Source: DASRWI01 sp035654655 (GTDB lineage: Bacteria > Bacteroidota > Ignavibacteria > Ignavibacteriales > Ignavibacteriaceae). From it: a stretch of 64,000 nucleotides of DNA. This document shows, piece by piece, positions 53,901 to 61,566 of the stretch (the stretch's first letter is position 1; each line of letters starts with the position of its first letter). Below the pieces are notes generated by a model. It did no database searches. It was not told where the DNA came from and was given only the letters and a program-made list of their open reading frames with translations. The stretch lies in assembly GCA_035654655.1 (NCBI GenBank), contig DASRWI010000029.1, forward strand, positions 1-64,000. The letters run 5' to 3'. The position numbers and the translations under genes were made by a program.

Positions 53901-54745
53901 TAAATTCAAATATTTATGTAAAACCTTATACTAAAGATGCAGTATTTATAAATGAAGTTATGTTTAATCCTGGTGTTAATGATAATGAGTTTATAGAAAT
54001 ATATAAAAACTCTAATGAGAATGCTGTAGACATATCAGGATGGGAGTTACATGATGCTAATAAATATATCTGCGATTTATCTTTAACATCTAAAATTATT
54101 GCACCAGACAGTTATTATGTAATATCATCAGATACACTAATATTTCTTAAACATAAAATAGGAAATATCAATGTTAATGTTGTAAATAAAAGCTTAGGAC
54201 TCAATAATGATGGAGATGTAATTATTATAAAAGATGCGTTTGGTAATGTTGTTGATTCATTGCAATATTTAGGAGATTGGATAACACCAACAACATATAA
54301 ATCCATAGAAAAAATATCATCTGAAGGAAATAATGATAAACAAAACTGGAGAGCATCTGTATCAATTACAGGAGGTACTCCCGGTTATAAAAATAGTATT
54401 GAGCACGATGTACCTGCAGCATCAACTGAAAACTTATTAATATCTCCTAATCCTTTTTCACCCGATGAGGATGGCTTTGAGGACTTATCATATATTATTT
54501 ATAAAAGAGATTATATAGTTGACTATATCAATATCAAAGTATTTGACAGTAAAGGAAGGATGCACAACGATATCAATTATAATAATCTTGGAAGCAAGAT
54601 GGGTCAAATAATCTTCGAAGGAAAAGATGAGCAGGGTGATTATTTAAAGATGGGAATTTATATTCTACTTATTGAGTTTCATTCTGCACAAAATAATTTT
54701 TCTGAGCAATTCAAGAAAACAATTGTTGTAGCAAGAAAGCTATAA
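50999..54745 (+). CDS. Giant surface protein with five lamin-tail domains
   Basis: 1248 residues from a GTG start (no in-frame ATG at this point; signal peptide MRAKYLLLILFVFSIKAFSQ begins here). Five lamin-tail (LTD) domains start near residues 24, 304, 576, 831 and 981, each opening with a (I/L)x-(S/N)-E-(V/I)-M/K motif and a W/F-(I/V)-E-(I/L/F)-Y core (for example EWIEIYNRTN, EWIELYNRSN, SWVEFYNQS). Between them are ~150-residue CARDB-like beta segments. The end (SPNPFSPDEDGFEDLSY, near 1149, then KMGIYILLIEFHS) resembles a T9SS/gliding C-terminal domain. Probably cell surface or extracellular; ligand unknown. Confidence 0.85.
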   Translation: MRAKYLLLILFVFSIKAFSQNDSLIISEVMFNAESGNNEFVELYNAGSTPFDLSGYKIKYFWDYRDTIKALSQGMIIPPKTYAVILENDYDISTGIYKNIIPPEAIILVIDNTFGSGGMADGNTRYIDLLNNTNQLVQRYTYSPNNLTAHSDEIILRNRDTSASNWGNSISYNGSPGKANTIIKYYDELSLSSLYYPDDIIEGDFVKFNFVFKNYGVNNSSSFTLKVYNDVNNDSMPDFEVLIITKNFTSLSSADSIIYTDSIAALIGDNNIISILEYPPDENPTNNKTMMSYSVRVRNDFNELILNEVKYNPIDNEGEWIEIYNRTNKLINLRGWKLADNTQILTITNDSIIIYPHEYVVLKANLSLPNLYKYDFRTILANLPQLNNDGDAVLLKDDYNKVIDSMIYRVTNTSIKNSVERVNFDSSSINLNNWQYSIDRLTATPGRINSVTTKNIDLIVQSASTSSNYFLVDEPFRIIYTLHNYGFQNSSTSKLKLYNDINGDSVFSEIELLNEISVPDVYAGNNISGTIIAAGLKEGINSLKLLINYSFDNDSLNNDYYLTATGVKINEIKNDIVINEIMYAPINGESEWIELYNRSNKNINLKNYIIADLNFSNKIIDYDFILEPSKYLVISTDTTLVNYYPGLSFITSQFNPLNNSADNIIIRDSLNRTIDSVFYSESYGGLYGKSLERIDVNGLSIDKNNWKTSEHATPGAYNTVSTNHNNVSLLNVSIVEELSNIRIKADIINKGLNAANFKINIYEDKNLDSLPDNLIEQKDNSLTFNSSTQFISEAFDKNVKGYLISLAFPLDEDSSDNQKYILYNYNINNNNIVLNEVMLYNENGKSWVEFYNQSERTILINGKKLKVNDSEYLLDTNLILRPKEFITITNDNKLSPYGCIIFKNFSNLTNSKIVLYDSANVIDSLNTSFFRSNLTNRTYERVSSVSGTNSYLNWTKCLNERGSTINEVNSNIYVKPYTKDAVFINEVMFNPGVNDNEFIEIYKNSNENAVDISGWELHDANKYICDLSLTSKIIAPDSYYVISSDTLIFLKHKIGNINVNVVNKSLGLNNDGDVIIIKDAFGNVVDSLQYLGDWITPTTYKSIEKISSEGNNDKQNWRASVSITGGTPGYKNSIEHDVPAASTENLLISPNPFSPDEDGFEDLSYIIYKRDYIVDYINIKVFDSKGRMHNDINYNNLGSKMGQIIFEGKDEQGDYLKMGIYILLIEFHSAQNNFSEQFKKTIVVARKL

Positions 54746-54750
54746 GAAAA

Positions 54751-55125
54751 TTATTCAACTATTTTCCAGAAGGAATCTTTACGGATAATTATTCCATTAT
54801 TAAATTCGAGTAAATCAACTCCGCGTACTTCAATGTATTTGCCAGTATTTGATGTACCTGTAAGAGTCCATTCACTTACTCCAAAGTTTTCTCCCACCCA
54901 ATGTTTATCGTCTCCATAATGAACATCAGGTATACCTTCAAAGCGCTTTGATAATCCGGCTCTTACTTCATCCTTGCCAACAAATTTATCTCCGCGGGGT
55001 TTGCTTCCTCTTGGCATATAGAAAACACAATCATCTGCAAAGAATTCCATAATAGAATCTAAATCGTGACGATTAAAAGCTTCAAGAAATGATTTTAATA
55101 ATTCAGTAGTTACTTGTCCGGGCAT
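54751..55125 (-). CDS. SnoaL/NTF2-like protein
   Basis: 124 residues of the NTF2-like fold: helix LKSFLEAFNRHDLDSIMEFFADDCVFYMP, then the cone-shaped beta sheet with GVSEWTLTGT and VRGVDLLEFNNGIIIRKDSFW. Such proteins are enzymes or ligand binders (limonene-epoxide hydrolase or SnoaL types); no catalytic triad can be called here. GAGGAGG lies 5 bases before the ATG on the minus strand. Its stop is 5 bases from the convergent LTD gene. Confidence 0.82.
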   Translation of the reverse strand: MPGQVTTELLKSFLEAFNRHDLDSIMEFFADDCVFYMPRGSKPRGDKFVGKDEVRAGLSKRFEGIPDVHYGDDKHWVGENFGVSEWTLTGTSNTGKYIEVRGVDLLEFNNGIIIRKDSFWKIVE

Positions 55126-55370
55126 AAAACCTCCTCAGAATAATTCATTTAAAGATATAACTGCATATAAAATTACAATGAAGTGAAGGTTCTTCCAGTG
55201 TTTTTGTACAAACGTGGACAAAAAATTAAATCGAATAAACCATTTCACTTAAAGTAATTATTTCACAAGCACGAAAATATTACATAGTGTGTTCGTATAA
55301 CTATAAAAAAAAATCAAAAAATTAAAATAATTTTATTGGCACAAAAGATGATTATTCTATGTTGTATAAA

Positions 55371-55533
55371 TGACATACATACTCGTTTTAGAACAGAACT
55401 TTTGCAAATTAATTCTTAAATGGTTCTGATTTTATGTTTTCGAATGCATTAGGTTGATTATAGTCGGATAAATAGTTAAATGATAAGAATCATTTAAAAA
55501 GCCGTAAGGGTTGATAGCTTACGGCTTTTTTAT
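55371..55533 (+). ncRNA. Candidate small RNA ending in a strong terminator
   Basis: In the 460-base gap 55126-55585 a canonical terminator (55496-55533) points along the plus strand but no plus-strand gene lies before it: the LTD gene ends at 54745 and a minus-strand gene starts at 55125. Upstream, TTG at 55336-55338 and TATGTTG (55358-55364) with ~19 bases between fit the Bacteroidetes -33/-7 promoter pattern loosely, giving a start near 55371. The intervening ~125 bases have no open frame with protein character. A second hairpin TTAAATGAT/ATCATTTAA abuts the terminator. Inference only. Confidence 0.35.
55496..55533 (+). terminator. Orphan rho-independent terminator
   Basis: Thirteen-base stem AAAAAGCCGTAAG (55496-55508) with CTTACGGCTTTTT (55518-55530), 9-base loop, then T-rich. 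It precedes the CDF transporter gene rather than following a gene. Confidence 0.85.
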
Positions 55534-55585
55534 TTTATGCTTCACATAGTATCTTTGCAATTAAATAATAATTACAAATTGCAAA

Positions 55586-56488
55586 ATGTCCATTGTAAAT
55601 AAAGGCCTTAAGACTGTCCTCATTGGAGTTTTAATAAACTCAATATTAGCAGCCATAAAAATTATCTCAGGAATTGTAGGAAATTCCTATGCGTTAATTG
55701 CTGATGGAATTGAATCGACAACTGATATTTTCAGTTCTCTTATTGTCTATGGTGGAATTAGAATTGCTTCCAAACCTCCGGATGAAAATCATCCCTGGGG
55801 ACACGGCAAGGCTGAATCTTTAGCTGCATTGGTTGTTTCAGTTGCTCTTATTGCTGCTGCTGTAGGGATAGCTTTTCAGAGTATCGGGGAAATATTTAAC
55901 CCCAGGATGAGTCCTGCACCTTTTACTTTAATTGTACTTACCGGTGTTATTATAATTAAAGAATTTTTATTTAGACGAATGTCTAAGCTTGGTGAAGAAG
56001 CTAAAAGTACTGCCATGACTTCTGATGCCTGGCATCATCGTTCAGATGCAATAACATCGGCTGCTGCGTTTATTGGAATTTCAATTTCTTTATTGTTTAA
56101 CATACCTTCAGCAGACGATTGGGCTGCCTTACTTGCATCTTTTATAATTGCCTTTAATGGCATAAGAATAATGCGATTTGCACTTTATGAAGTAATGGAT
56201 GCTGCATCTCCTGCAACTATAGAAAATGAAGTTAGAAAAATTTCTAACGGAACTAAAGGTGTAGTTCACGTTGAAAAATGTTTTATAAGAAAAAGCGGCT
56301 TTCATTATTTAGTTGATATTCACATATCAGTTGATTCTAAAATTTCAGTTTACAAGGGACACGAGATTGCACATAGATTAAAAGACAATCTTATGGGTTC
56401 TAACCTATCTATAAATAATGTTATGGTCCACGTTGAACCTGACGATTACTCACTCAAAGATAATTCAATTATTCAGGATGGAATATGA
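55586..56488 (+). CDS. Cation diffusion facilitator (CDF) metal exporter
   Basis: 300 residues, six membrane segments plus a C-terminal soluble domain; exports Zn2+/Fe2+/Mn2+-type ions in exchange for protons. Metal-site residues: in helix 2 ADGIESTTD (Asp40, Glu43, Asp47), the loop DENHPWGHGKAE, and helix 5 SDAWHHRSDAITS (about 145-157). Where many CDF proteins have His in helix 2, this one has Glu, so the metal preference cannot be inferred directly. The cytoplasmic domain (GTKGVVHVEKCFIRKSGFHYLVDIHISVD) is intact. Overlaps the next gene by 4 bases. Confidence 0.92.
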   Translation: MSIVNKGLKTVLIGVLINSILAAIKIISGIVGNSYALIADGIESTTDIFSSLIVYGGIRIASKPPDENHPWGHGKAESLAALVVSVALIAAAVGIAFQSIGEIFNPRMSPAPFTLIVLTGVIIIKEFLFRRMSKLGEEAKSTAMTSDAWHHRSDAITSAAAFIGISISLLFNIPSADDWAALLASFIIAFNGIRIMRFALYEVMDAASPATIENEVRKISNGTKGVVHVEKCFIRKSGFHYLVDIHISVDSKISVYKGHEIAHRLKDNLMGSNLSINNVMVHVEPDDYSLKDNSIIQDGI

Positions 56489-57459
56489 AATATAGAAAAT
56501 TAGGAAACTCAGATATACAAATTTCTGAAATATCGCTTGGCTGCTGGACGATGGGCGGCTTAAATTGGGTTAATGGTACTCCAAATGGCTGGGCTAATGT
56601 TGATGAAAATGAAATTAAAAAAGCAGTTGATTATGCATTAGATCAAGGGGTTAATCATTTTGATAATGCAGATGTTTATGGCAATGGAAGAGCTGAAAGA
56701 ATGCTCTCAAGAACTTTAGGGAATAAACTTAATGAAGTAACAATAGCAACTAAAGTAGGTTGGTTTCCCGGAACAGCTGCTCACGTTTTTGAACCTGCAC
56801 ATATAAGACATCAATGTGAGCAATCATTAATAAACTTACAGAGGGACCATATAGACCTTTACTATTTTCATCATGGAGATTTTGGAAAGGATGATGTATA
56901 TCTTAATGCTGCAATTGAAGTGATGTATAAACTTAAGGATGAAGGTAAGATAAGAGCTATAGGTCAGTCAGCATATAGCCATGAAGATTTTCAAAGGCTT
57001 ATTCCTAAAGTAAAACCTGTTGCAATTCAAAGTTTTGCAAGTGCCATTGATGACAGGTTTGTGAAAGATGGAAGTCCAACAAGAAAATTATTAGAGGAGT
57101 ATAATATTTCTTTTATTGCCTTTGGTCCAGTCGCACAAGGCATACTTTTAGGAAAATATAGTAAAGATAATCCTCCAAAGTTTGAGCCCGGTGATCACAG
57201 AGCAGGTAATCCAAGATTTTCTAAAGAAAATTTAGAAAGGCTTGAACCAAAAATTGAAAAATTAAAAAGTAAGTTTGGTTCTGATGTTGAAAATTTATCA
57301 CGAGCAGCTTTACATTATTTGTTACATTATAAAGTTGTTGGTGCTGTCATTCCTGGATTTAGAAATTTAAAACAGGTAATGGCAAATTTACATTACAATG
57401 ATAAACCCTTAACTGAAGAAGAATTCAATTTTATTAGGGATGTTTTTAAGGAAAGTTAA
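56485..57459 (+). CDS. Aldo/keto reductase
   Basis: 324-residue NADPH-dependent oxidoreductase (TIM barrel). Catalytic pattern visible: Asp and Tyr in HFDNADVYGNGRAE, Lys in IATKVGW and His in DLYYFHHGD. LGCWTMGGLNW and the C-terminal PGFRNLKQVMANL are typical of the aldo/keto reductase superfamily. Starts within the CDF stop (ATGA), so co-transcribed with the metal exporter; substrate unknown. Terminator follows. Confidence 0.92.
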   Translation: MKYRKLGNSDIQISEISLGCWTMGGLNWVNGTPNGWANVDENEIKKAVDYALDQGVNHFDNADVYGNGRAERMLSRTLGNKLNEVTIATKVGWFPGTAAHVFEPAHIRHQCEQSLINLQRDHIDLYYFHHGDFGKDDVYLNAAIEVMYKLKDEGKIRAIGQSAYSHEDFQRLIPKVKPVAIQSFASAIDDRFVKDGSPTRKLLEEYNISFIAFGPVAQGILLGKYSKDNPPKFEPGDHRAGNPRFSKENLERLEPKIEKLKSKFGSDVENLSRAALHYLLHYKVVGAVIPGFRNLKQVMANLHYNDKPLTEEEFNFIRDVFKES

Positions 57460-57484
57460 AACATTATTAAATAATAGATTATAG

Positions 57485-57516
57485 AAAATCCCGTAATAAC
57501 TTTGCGGGATTTTTGT
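57485..57516 (+). terminator. Rho-independent terminator
   Basis: Stem AAAATCCCG (57485-57493) with CGGGATTTT (57505-57513), 11-base loop, T run to 57514 and TTTTGTTTT. Confidence 0.88.
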
Positions 57517-57567
57517 TTTAAAAAATATACATCTCTCACAAGCAAAGCTTTATCTATGTAGTTGTTA

Positions 57568-57957
57568 ATGCAAACACAAGTTCCCTTGTTCAGATACTTT
57601 GAAGTATCTAGGACATTTACGGAAAGGCAATTTTATGGTACTATTATCCTAAGAATTTATAAACTTAAAACCTTAGGAACCATGATTATTATTATTTTAT
57701 CTTTTGCAATCGTAGGGGTATACCCTATGAGTTTCCCTTTCGTTATACCGCTGATGGTTATGTCCATGAAAAAAACTTTTACAATCGAAGAAGCGGTTCT
57801 AACAGATAGAGGAGTTATACCTTACAAAGTTTACCAGCACAACCCGGTTGGTAACAAATTAAAATACATTAAATGTATAAAGTATAAAAATCTTTATTTA
57901 TCACTTACTCCTCCAAGTAAGTTATCACCTTATTCTTTGATTTATATAAACAGATAG
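57568..57957 (+). CDS. Hypothetical membrane protein
   Basis: 129 residues from ATG 57568 (a TTG two codons upstream is less likely). Polar N-terminus (VSRTFTERQFYGTIILRIYK), then two close hydrophobic segments (LGTMIIIILSFAIVGVYPM and FPFVIPLMVMSM) and a basic C-terminal part. No family recognised and no conserved motif visible; codon use is like its neighbours. Isolated between two terminators/gaps; could be a real small membrane protein or a decayed gene. Confidence 0.4.
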   Translation: MQTQVPLFRYFEVSRTFTERQFYGTIILRIYKLKTLGTMIIIILSFAIVGVYPMSFPFVIPLMVMSMKKTFTIEEAVLTDRGVIPYKVYQHNPVGNKLKYIKCIKYKNLYLSLTPPSKLSPYSLIYINR

Positions 57958-58241
57958 AATTAATGATTTATACAAATACGCCACAAGTGGTTAGTGAAGG
58001 CATAAAAAAACATTTGCTGAAAAAGCATTTAGTTTGCAACCTACAATATGATGAGGGACACAAGTTCGTTATGAGATTCTCGTTTATGCCTTCTCTACTT
58101 TGGCAATCCTTATGGTGTATTTACTAACACAGATTATATTATTTCTTCATATAAAATAATTTTGATATTCTTTAATAAAAAAAAATATAGTAAGATTAAT
58201 TAAGAAATATAACCTTTACCTCAACCTTAAAATAAGATAAA
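57958..58241. other. Gap with a doubtful 54-codon open frame
   Basis: 284 bases. An ATG frame at 57963-58127 (54 residues, GIKKHLLKKHLVCNLQYDEG in the middle) begins 5 bases after the preceding stop, but has no recognisable family or Shine-Dalgarno. The rest is AT-rich and should carry the promoter of the methyltransferase operon. Confidence 0.3.
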
Positions 58242-59117
58242 ATGACTCATCATAATGAATTTATTTCAGCAGAGGAAAAACATCATTCCGCTGTTGCCGA
58301 ATACTTTTCTACTAAAACAGAGTTTTGGGATGTTGTGTATGAGAAGGAGCATCCTGCATCAGGACGTTCTCTGATTCAACAGGAAAGTATGATGCACCGA
58401 AGGGAAACAGCATTAGAGTACATTTCTAAATATTGTCAAAAAGGAAATGCAATACTTGATGTCGGCTGTGGTACCGGTACTCTGGCTTTGGAGTTGGCAA
58501 GAAGAGGTTATGAAGTAAGTGCAGTTGATATTGCTGGAGGAATGATAAACCATCTATTACAAAAAATAAAAAAAGAAAATTTAAATATTAAATGTTTAAA
58601 ATCTCCCGCTGAAGAAATGCCATTCGATAATGAATGTTTTGATTCTATTACCTGCCTTGGCGTTATTGAATATGTACCTGTTCCTGAGATAGCTTTATTC
58701 GAGATGAACAGAGTGATCAAAAAAAATGGATACCTGATTATTTCAATGCCTAATTTGTTAAAGCTTAATAATCTACTAGACCCGGTTCGCCTTATAAAAA
58801 GAGGATATAAATATATCCTTAAATCTAAGGAGAAGGAACTAAACTCATTAAATGATTTAAGTACAAATGAAAACTTTTTAAACAAACGTTTTAGATTAAA
58901 TAAATTTATTGAGATGGCTGAAGAATGTAATTTTAAATTAATTGAACACGAATGTATAGGATATGGACCATTTACTTTTAATGAAAGAAATTTATTCTCC
59001 GATTCAATATCTTTAAAGTTGCATTATAAACTTAGTTCACTGGCTAAAAATTATCCCTTCAACTTTTTAAAACATTTTTGCAACAGGTGGGTGTTATGTT
59101 TACAGAAAACAGCTTAG
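58242..59117 (+). CDS. SAM-dependent methyltransferase 1
   Basis: 291 residues, class I Rossmann methyltransferase. AdoMet motif I ILDVGCGTGTLALELA (about residue 71), acidic partner AVDIAGGMI, motif around SPAEEMPFDNECFDSITCLGVIEYVP, all Methyltransf_11-like. No substrate-specific domain recognised; a ~70-residue N-terminal helical part and a ~100-residue C-terminal cap surround it. First gene of methyltransferase/ATP-grasp/methyltransferase; its last 22 bases overlap the ATP-grasp gene. Confidence 0.85.
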   Translation: MTHHNEFISAEEKHHSAVAEYFSTKTEFWDVVYEKEHPASGRSLIQQESMMHRRETALEYISKYCQKGNAILDVGCGTGTLALELARRGYEVSAVDIAGGMINHLLQKIKKENLNIKCLKSPAEEMPFDNECFDSITCLGVIEYVPVPEIALFEMNRVIKKNGYLIISMPNLLKLNNLLDPVRLIKRGYKYILKSKEKELNSLNDLSTNENFLNKRFRLNKFIEMAEECNFKLIEHECIGYGPFTFNERNLFSDSISLKLHYKLSSLAKNYPFNFLKHFCNRWVLCLQKTA

Positions 59118-60262
59118 TACCTGCAGTAATATTATCAACACATTTGATGGGCTATGGAGTAATTCGTTCACTTGGAAGAATGAATGTTCCAATTATTGCT
59201 GTTTACTATGAAAAGAAAGATATGGGATATGTTTCAAAGTATGTAAAGGAAAAATATTTTACACCTCATGCAGAATATCAGGAAGATGCTTTTATTAAAG
59301 CTTTAATAGATATAAATAAATCAGGAACCAAGTATGTTTTATTTCCAGCTGATGATGCCTCACTTAATGCAGTTTCTAAAAATAAAAAGTTGCTTGAAAA
59401 TAATTATATAGTCGGATGTTCTGACTGGGATGTAACTCAAAAATATATTGAAAAACAATACACGTATACAATCGCTGAAAAATTAGGAATAAATGTTCCC
59501 AGGACACTTCAGTTAAATGATGTAGATGATTTTACAAAATTAAATTTAAATTTCCCGGTTCTTGTTAAACCAAGTAAAAGTCATGAATATTATAATGCTT
59601 TCGGTAAGAAGATGGAAGTGGTTAATAATTATTCTGAACTTGAGTCTGCATATAAAAAAGCAAAGGATAATGGACATGAAGTAATGATTCAGGAAATAAT
59701 ACTTGGTCCTCAGGAAAATGGAATAAATTATAATTCATTAATAATAAATAAAAAAATAGTTCTCGATTTTACCGCAAAAAAAATAAGATACACTCCTACT
59801 CCGTACGGTGTTCCATGCTCTGCAGTTTCTATTGAGCCTATACCTGAACTAAAAGGAATCGCTGAAAAAATATTGAATGAAATGAATTTTGAAGGATACT
59901 CATGTATAGAATTTAAGAAGGATGAAAGAGATGGAAAATATAAGCTCCTCGAAATAAATGGAAGATTCAACCGCTCAATTATTCATACAGTTGGAGCAGG
60001 ATTGAATTTCCCCTGGATTTACTACAACTACCTTTTGAATAAAAAATTATTAGATGTTAAGCAAAGTTATGTTAAGGATTTGTATTGGATAGATGAAAGT
60101 CACGACCCGATAATGTGTTTGAAACTGTTAAAGGAAAGTTCTTTCAGTCAATTAGTTAATCCATACAAAGGCAGACACGTGTATGCAAACTTTGATGTGA
60201 AAGATATGAAACCGTTCTTCAAGAGAATAACTGATTTGTTCAATCTTTTAAAACAAAAGTAG
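59096..60262 (+). CDS. ATP-grasp domain ligase
   Basis: 388 residues from ATG 59096, preceded by AGGTGG; a TTG six codons upstream has no such site. ATP-grasp enzymes join a carboxylate to an amine or thiol via an acyl phosphate. Visible features: N-terminal Rossmann-like part (VILSTHLMGYGVIRSLGRM), the lysine-bearing FPVLVKPSKSHEYYNAFGKK nucleotide loop, VMIQEIILGPQENGINYNS, and the metal-binding LLEINGRFNRS near residue 285. Similar to carboxylate-amine ligases in small-molecule clusters. Overlaps the first methyltransferase by 22 bases and lies 22 bases before the second. Confidence 0.85.
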   Translation: MFTENSLVPAVILSTHLMGYGVIRSLGRMNVPIIAVYYEKKDMGYVSKYVKEKYFTPHAEYQEDAFIKALIDINKSGTKYVLFPADDASLNAVSKNKKLLENNYIVGCSDWDVTQKYIEKQYTYTIAEKLGINVPRTLQLNDVDDFTKLNLNFPVLVKPSKSHEYYNAFGKKMEVVNNYSELESAYKKAKDNGHEVMIQEIILGPQENGINYNSLIINKKIVLDFTAKKIRYTPTPYGVPCSAVSIEPIPELKGIAEKILNEMNFEGYSCIEFKKDERDGKYKLLEINGRFNRSIIHTVGAGLNFPWIYYNYLLNKKLLDVKQSYVKDLYWIDESHDPIMCLKLLKESSFSQLVNPYKGRHVYANFDVKDMKPFFKRITDLFNLLKQK

Positions 60263-60284
60263 TACTTAAACAAAAGGAACGTAA

Positions 60285-61076
60285 ATGAGAAAAGATTCCA
60301 TTATCCTCGAGGAGAAGAGGTTACAGGAAGTTATTGACCTGTCTGATTATCAGCAGGTACACGAACGCCACAGAATTTTTCCGGCAGTATTTGAAGACAG
60401 GAAACACCAAATGGTTATGGACATTTCTGCAGGTGTAGGACTGGTTGCAAGCAGAATTAAAAAAGATTATCCTTGTGACCTTTACGTAAATGAAACTTCA
60501 GAAAAGTGTTTAAACATTTTAACTAAAAACAAGCTTAAAACATTCAATTTTGATCTTGATAATAAAGAGGCATCTTATCCATTCGCAGACCGAACTTTTG
60601 ATGCAATTATATCTCTTGCAACAATTGAACACTTGATGAATACTGACCATTATCTTTCAGAGATAAGAAGAATACTAAAAGATGATGGATGCTTTTATGT
60701 ATCAGCTCCAAATTATTCAGGATTAACCTACCTTATCCCTTTTCTAATTACGGGGAAAACTTTCCATGACCCTATGAATTCTGTTGACAAGTATGAGTTT
60801 TTTGCTCATATAAGATACTTTACTTATAGAACAATGCTTGAATACTTTTCTGAATATGGTTACAAAGCAGAAGCAGTTTATCTTGGAAAACCTGAAGGCA
60901 GCACAAAGTTTAGCAGATTAAAAGACCGTTCAAAATTTAAGGCCTTTATGTTTCAATTTTTAATGACAACCCTCTACAAAATTTTTAATCCACGCTGGGC
61001 TGCTGAACCGGTGATTTGTTTTAGAAAAGTAGGAATTGGTGATTATACACTGAAGCCCAAAAAAGTAGTTTTATAA
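60285..61076 (+). CDS. SAM-dependent methyltransferase 2
   Basis: 263 residues, class I methyltransferase with motif I MDISAGVGLVASRI (about residue 45), YVNETSEKCLNIL, and FADRTFDAIISLATIEHLMN, matching Methyltransf_11/ubiE-like enzymes but with Asp-x-Ser in place of the common GxGxG start. Basic AAGGAA site before the ATG. Its partner genes suggest consecutive steps on one small molecule (inference). Terminator follows. Confidence 0.82.
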   Translation: MRKDSIILEEKRLQEVIDLSDYQQVHERHRIFPAVFEDRKHQMVMDISAGVGLVASRIKKDYPCDLYVNETSEKCLNILTKNKLKTFNFDLDNKEASYPFADRTFDAIISLATIEHLMNTDHYLSEIRRILKDDGCFYVSAPNYSGLTYLIPFLITGKTFHDPMNSVDKYEFFAHIRYFTYRTMLEYFSEYGYKAEAVYLGKPEGSTKFSRLKDRSKFKAFMFQFLMTTLYKIFNPRWAAEPVICFRKVGIGDYTLKPKKVVL

Positions 61077-61106
61077 TTATATTTTAATAATCTCCCCTAC
61101 CTTTAT

Positions 61107-61140
61107 AGCCTGTTAAAATTATAACAGGCTTTTTTATTTT
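61107..61140 (+). terminator. Rho-independent terminator
   Basis: Stem AGCCTGTTA (61107-61115) with TAACAGGCT (61122-61130), 6-base loop, then TTTTTATTTT. Confidence 0.9.
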
Positions 61141-61143
61141 TCT

Positions 61144-61190
61144 ATTGACACAAGTAATCTTTTATTTTATATTTCGGTATATAACGAAAT
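61144..61190 (+). promoter_or_regulatory. arsR-type promoter with operator-like inverted repeat
   Basis: TTGACA (61144-61149), an 18-base spacer and TATATT (61168-61173); the latter also reads TATATTTC, close to the Bacteroidetes TAnnTTTG element. Overlapping it is ATTTCG-GTATATAA-CGAAAT (61171-61190), a 6-8-6 inverted repeat as expected for an ArsR-family operator. The first ATG (61189) overlaps the repeat, so ATG 61198 may be the true start of arsR. Confidence 0.55.
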
Positions 61191-61542
61191 GAAATTTATG
61201 GAAAAAATTACAAATGTTTTTAAAGCTCTCTCAGACAGTAACAGACTACGTATTCTAAAAATGCTGCAGGATAAGCCTTTATGTTCTTGTGAAATAAGGG
61301 AAGTTCTTGGTCTAGCCTCTTCAACAGTATCACAACACTTAGCTATTCTAAAAAAAGAAGAGTTTATTCTAGAAGAAAGAGAAGGAAAGTTTACTAATTT
61401 TAAAATTAACCATCACCCTCAAAATCCCCAGGTAGCATCATTATTATCAATTATGAATTTAATCGGTTCAGATGAAGAGATTGCAAAAAAGGATAAAAGC
61501 GCAGCAAAAAAAGTAAACAGATTTGAAATAGTCAATAAATAA
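61189..61542 (+). CDS. ArsR-family metal/redox-responsive repressor
   Basis: 117 residues, winged-helix dimer that leaves DNA on sensing its inducer. DNA-binding helix SSTVSQHLAILKK; a CXC pair Cys32-Cys34 (PLCSCEI) sits in the metal-binding helix like the ELCVCDL site of ArsR/SmtB relatives, so thiol-reactive metal or metalloid sensing is likely. A Lys-rich C-terminal tail is extra. Start is 61189 or, better placed with respect to the promoter, 61198. A second copy of the operator lies after the stop codon, before the thioredoxin gene. Confidence 0.88.
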   Translation: MKFMEKITNVFKALSDSNRLRILKMLQDKPLCSCEIREVLGLASSTVSQHLAILKKEEFILEEREGKFTNFKINHHPQNPQVASLLSIMNLIGSDEEIAKKDKSAAKKVNRFEIVNK

Positions 61543-61560
61543 TTCGAAAATTAACGAAAT
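61541..61560 (+). promoter_or_regulatory. Second operator-like inverted repeat after arsR
   Basis: AATTCG-AAAATTAA-CGAAAT (61541-61560): TTCG and CGAA arms with the same 8-base spacing as the copy at 61171-61190, lying just before the thioredoxin-like ATG at 61567. Suggests the repressor also acts between arsR and the rest of the operon. Confidence 0.5.
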
Positions 61561-61566
61561 AAAAAT

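Noticed and set aside
55336..55350. TTGGCAC resembling a sigma-54 -24 element
   Set aside because: No GC/TTGC-type -12 element follows at the required distance; read instead as a possible -33 TTG.
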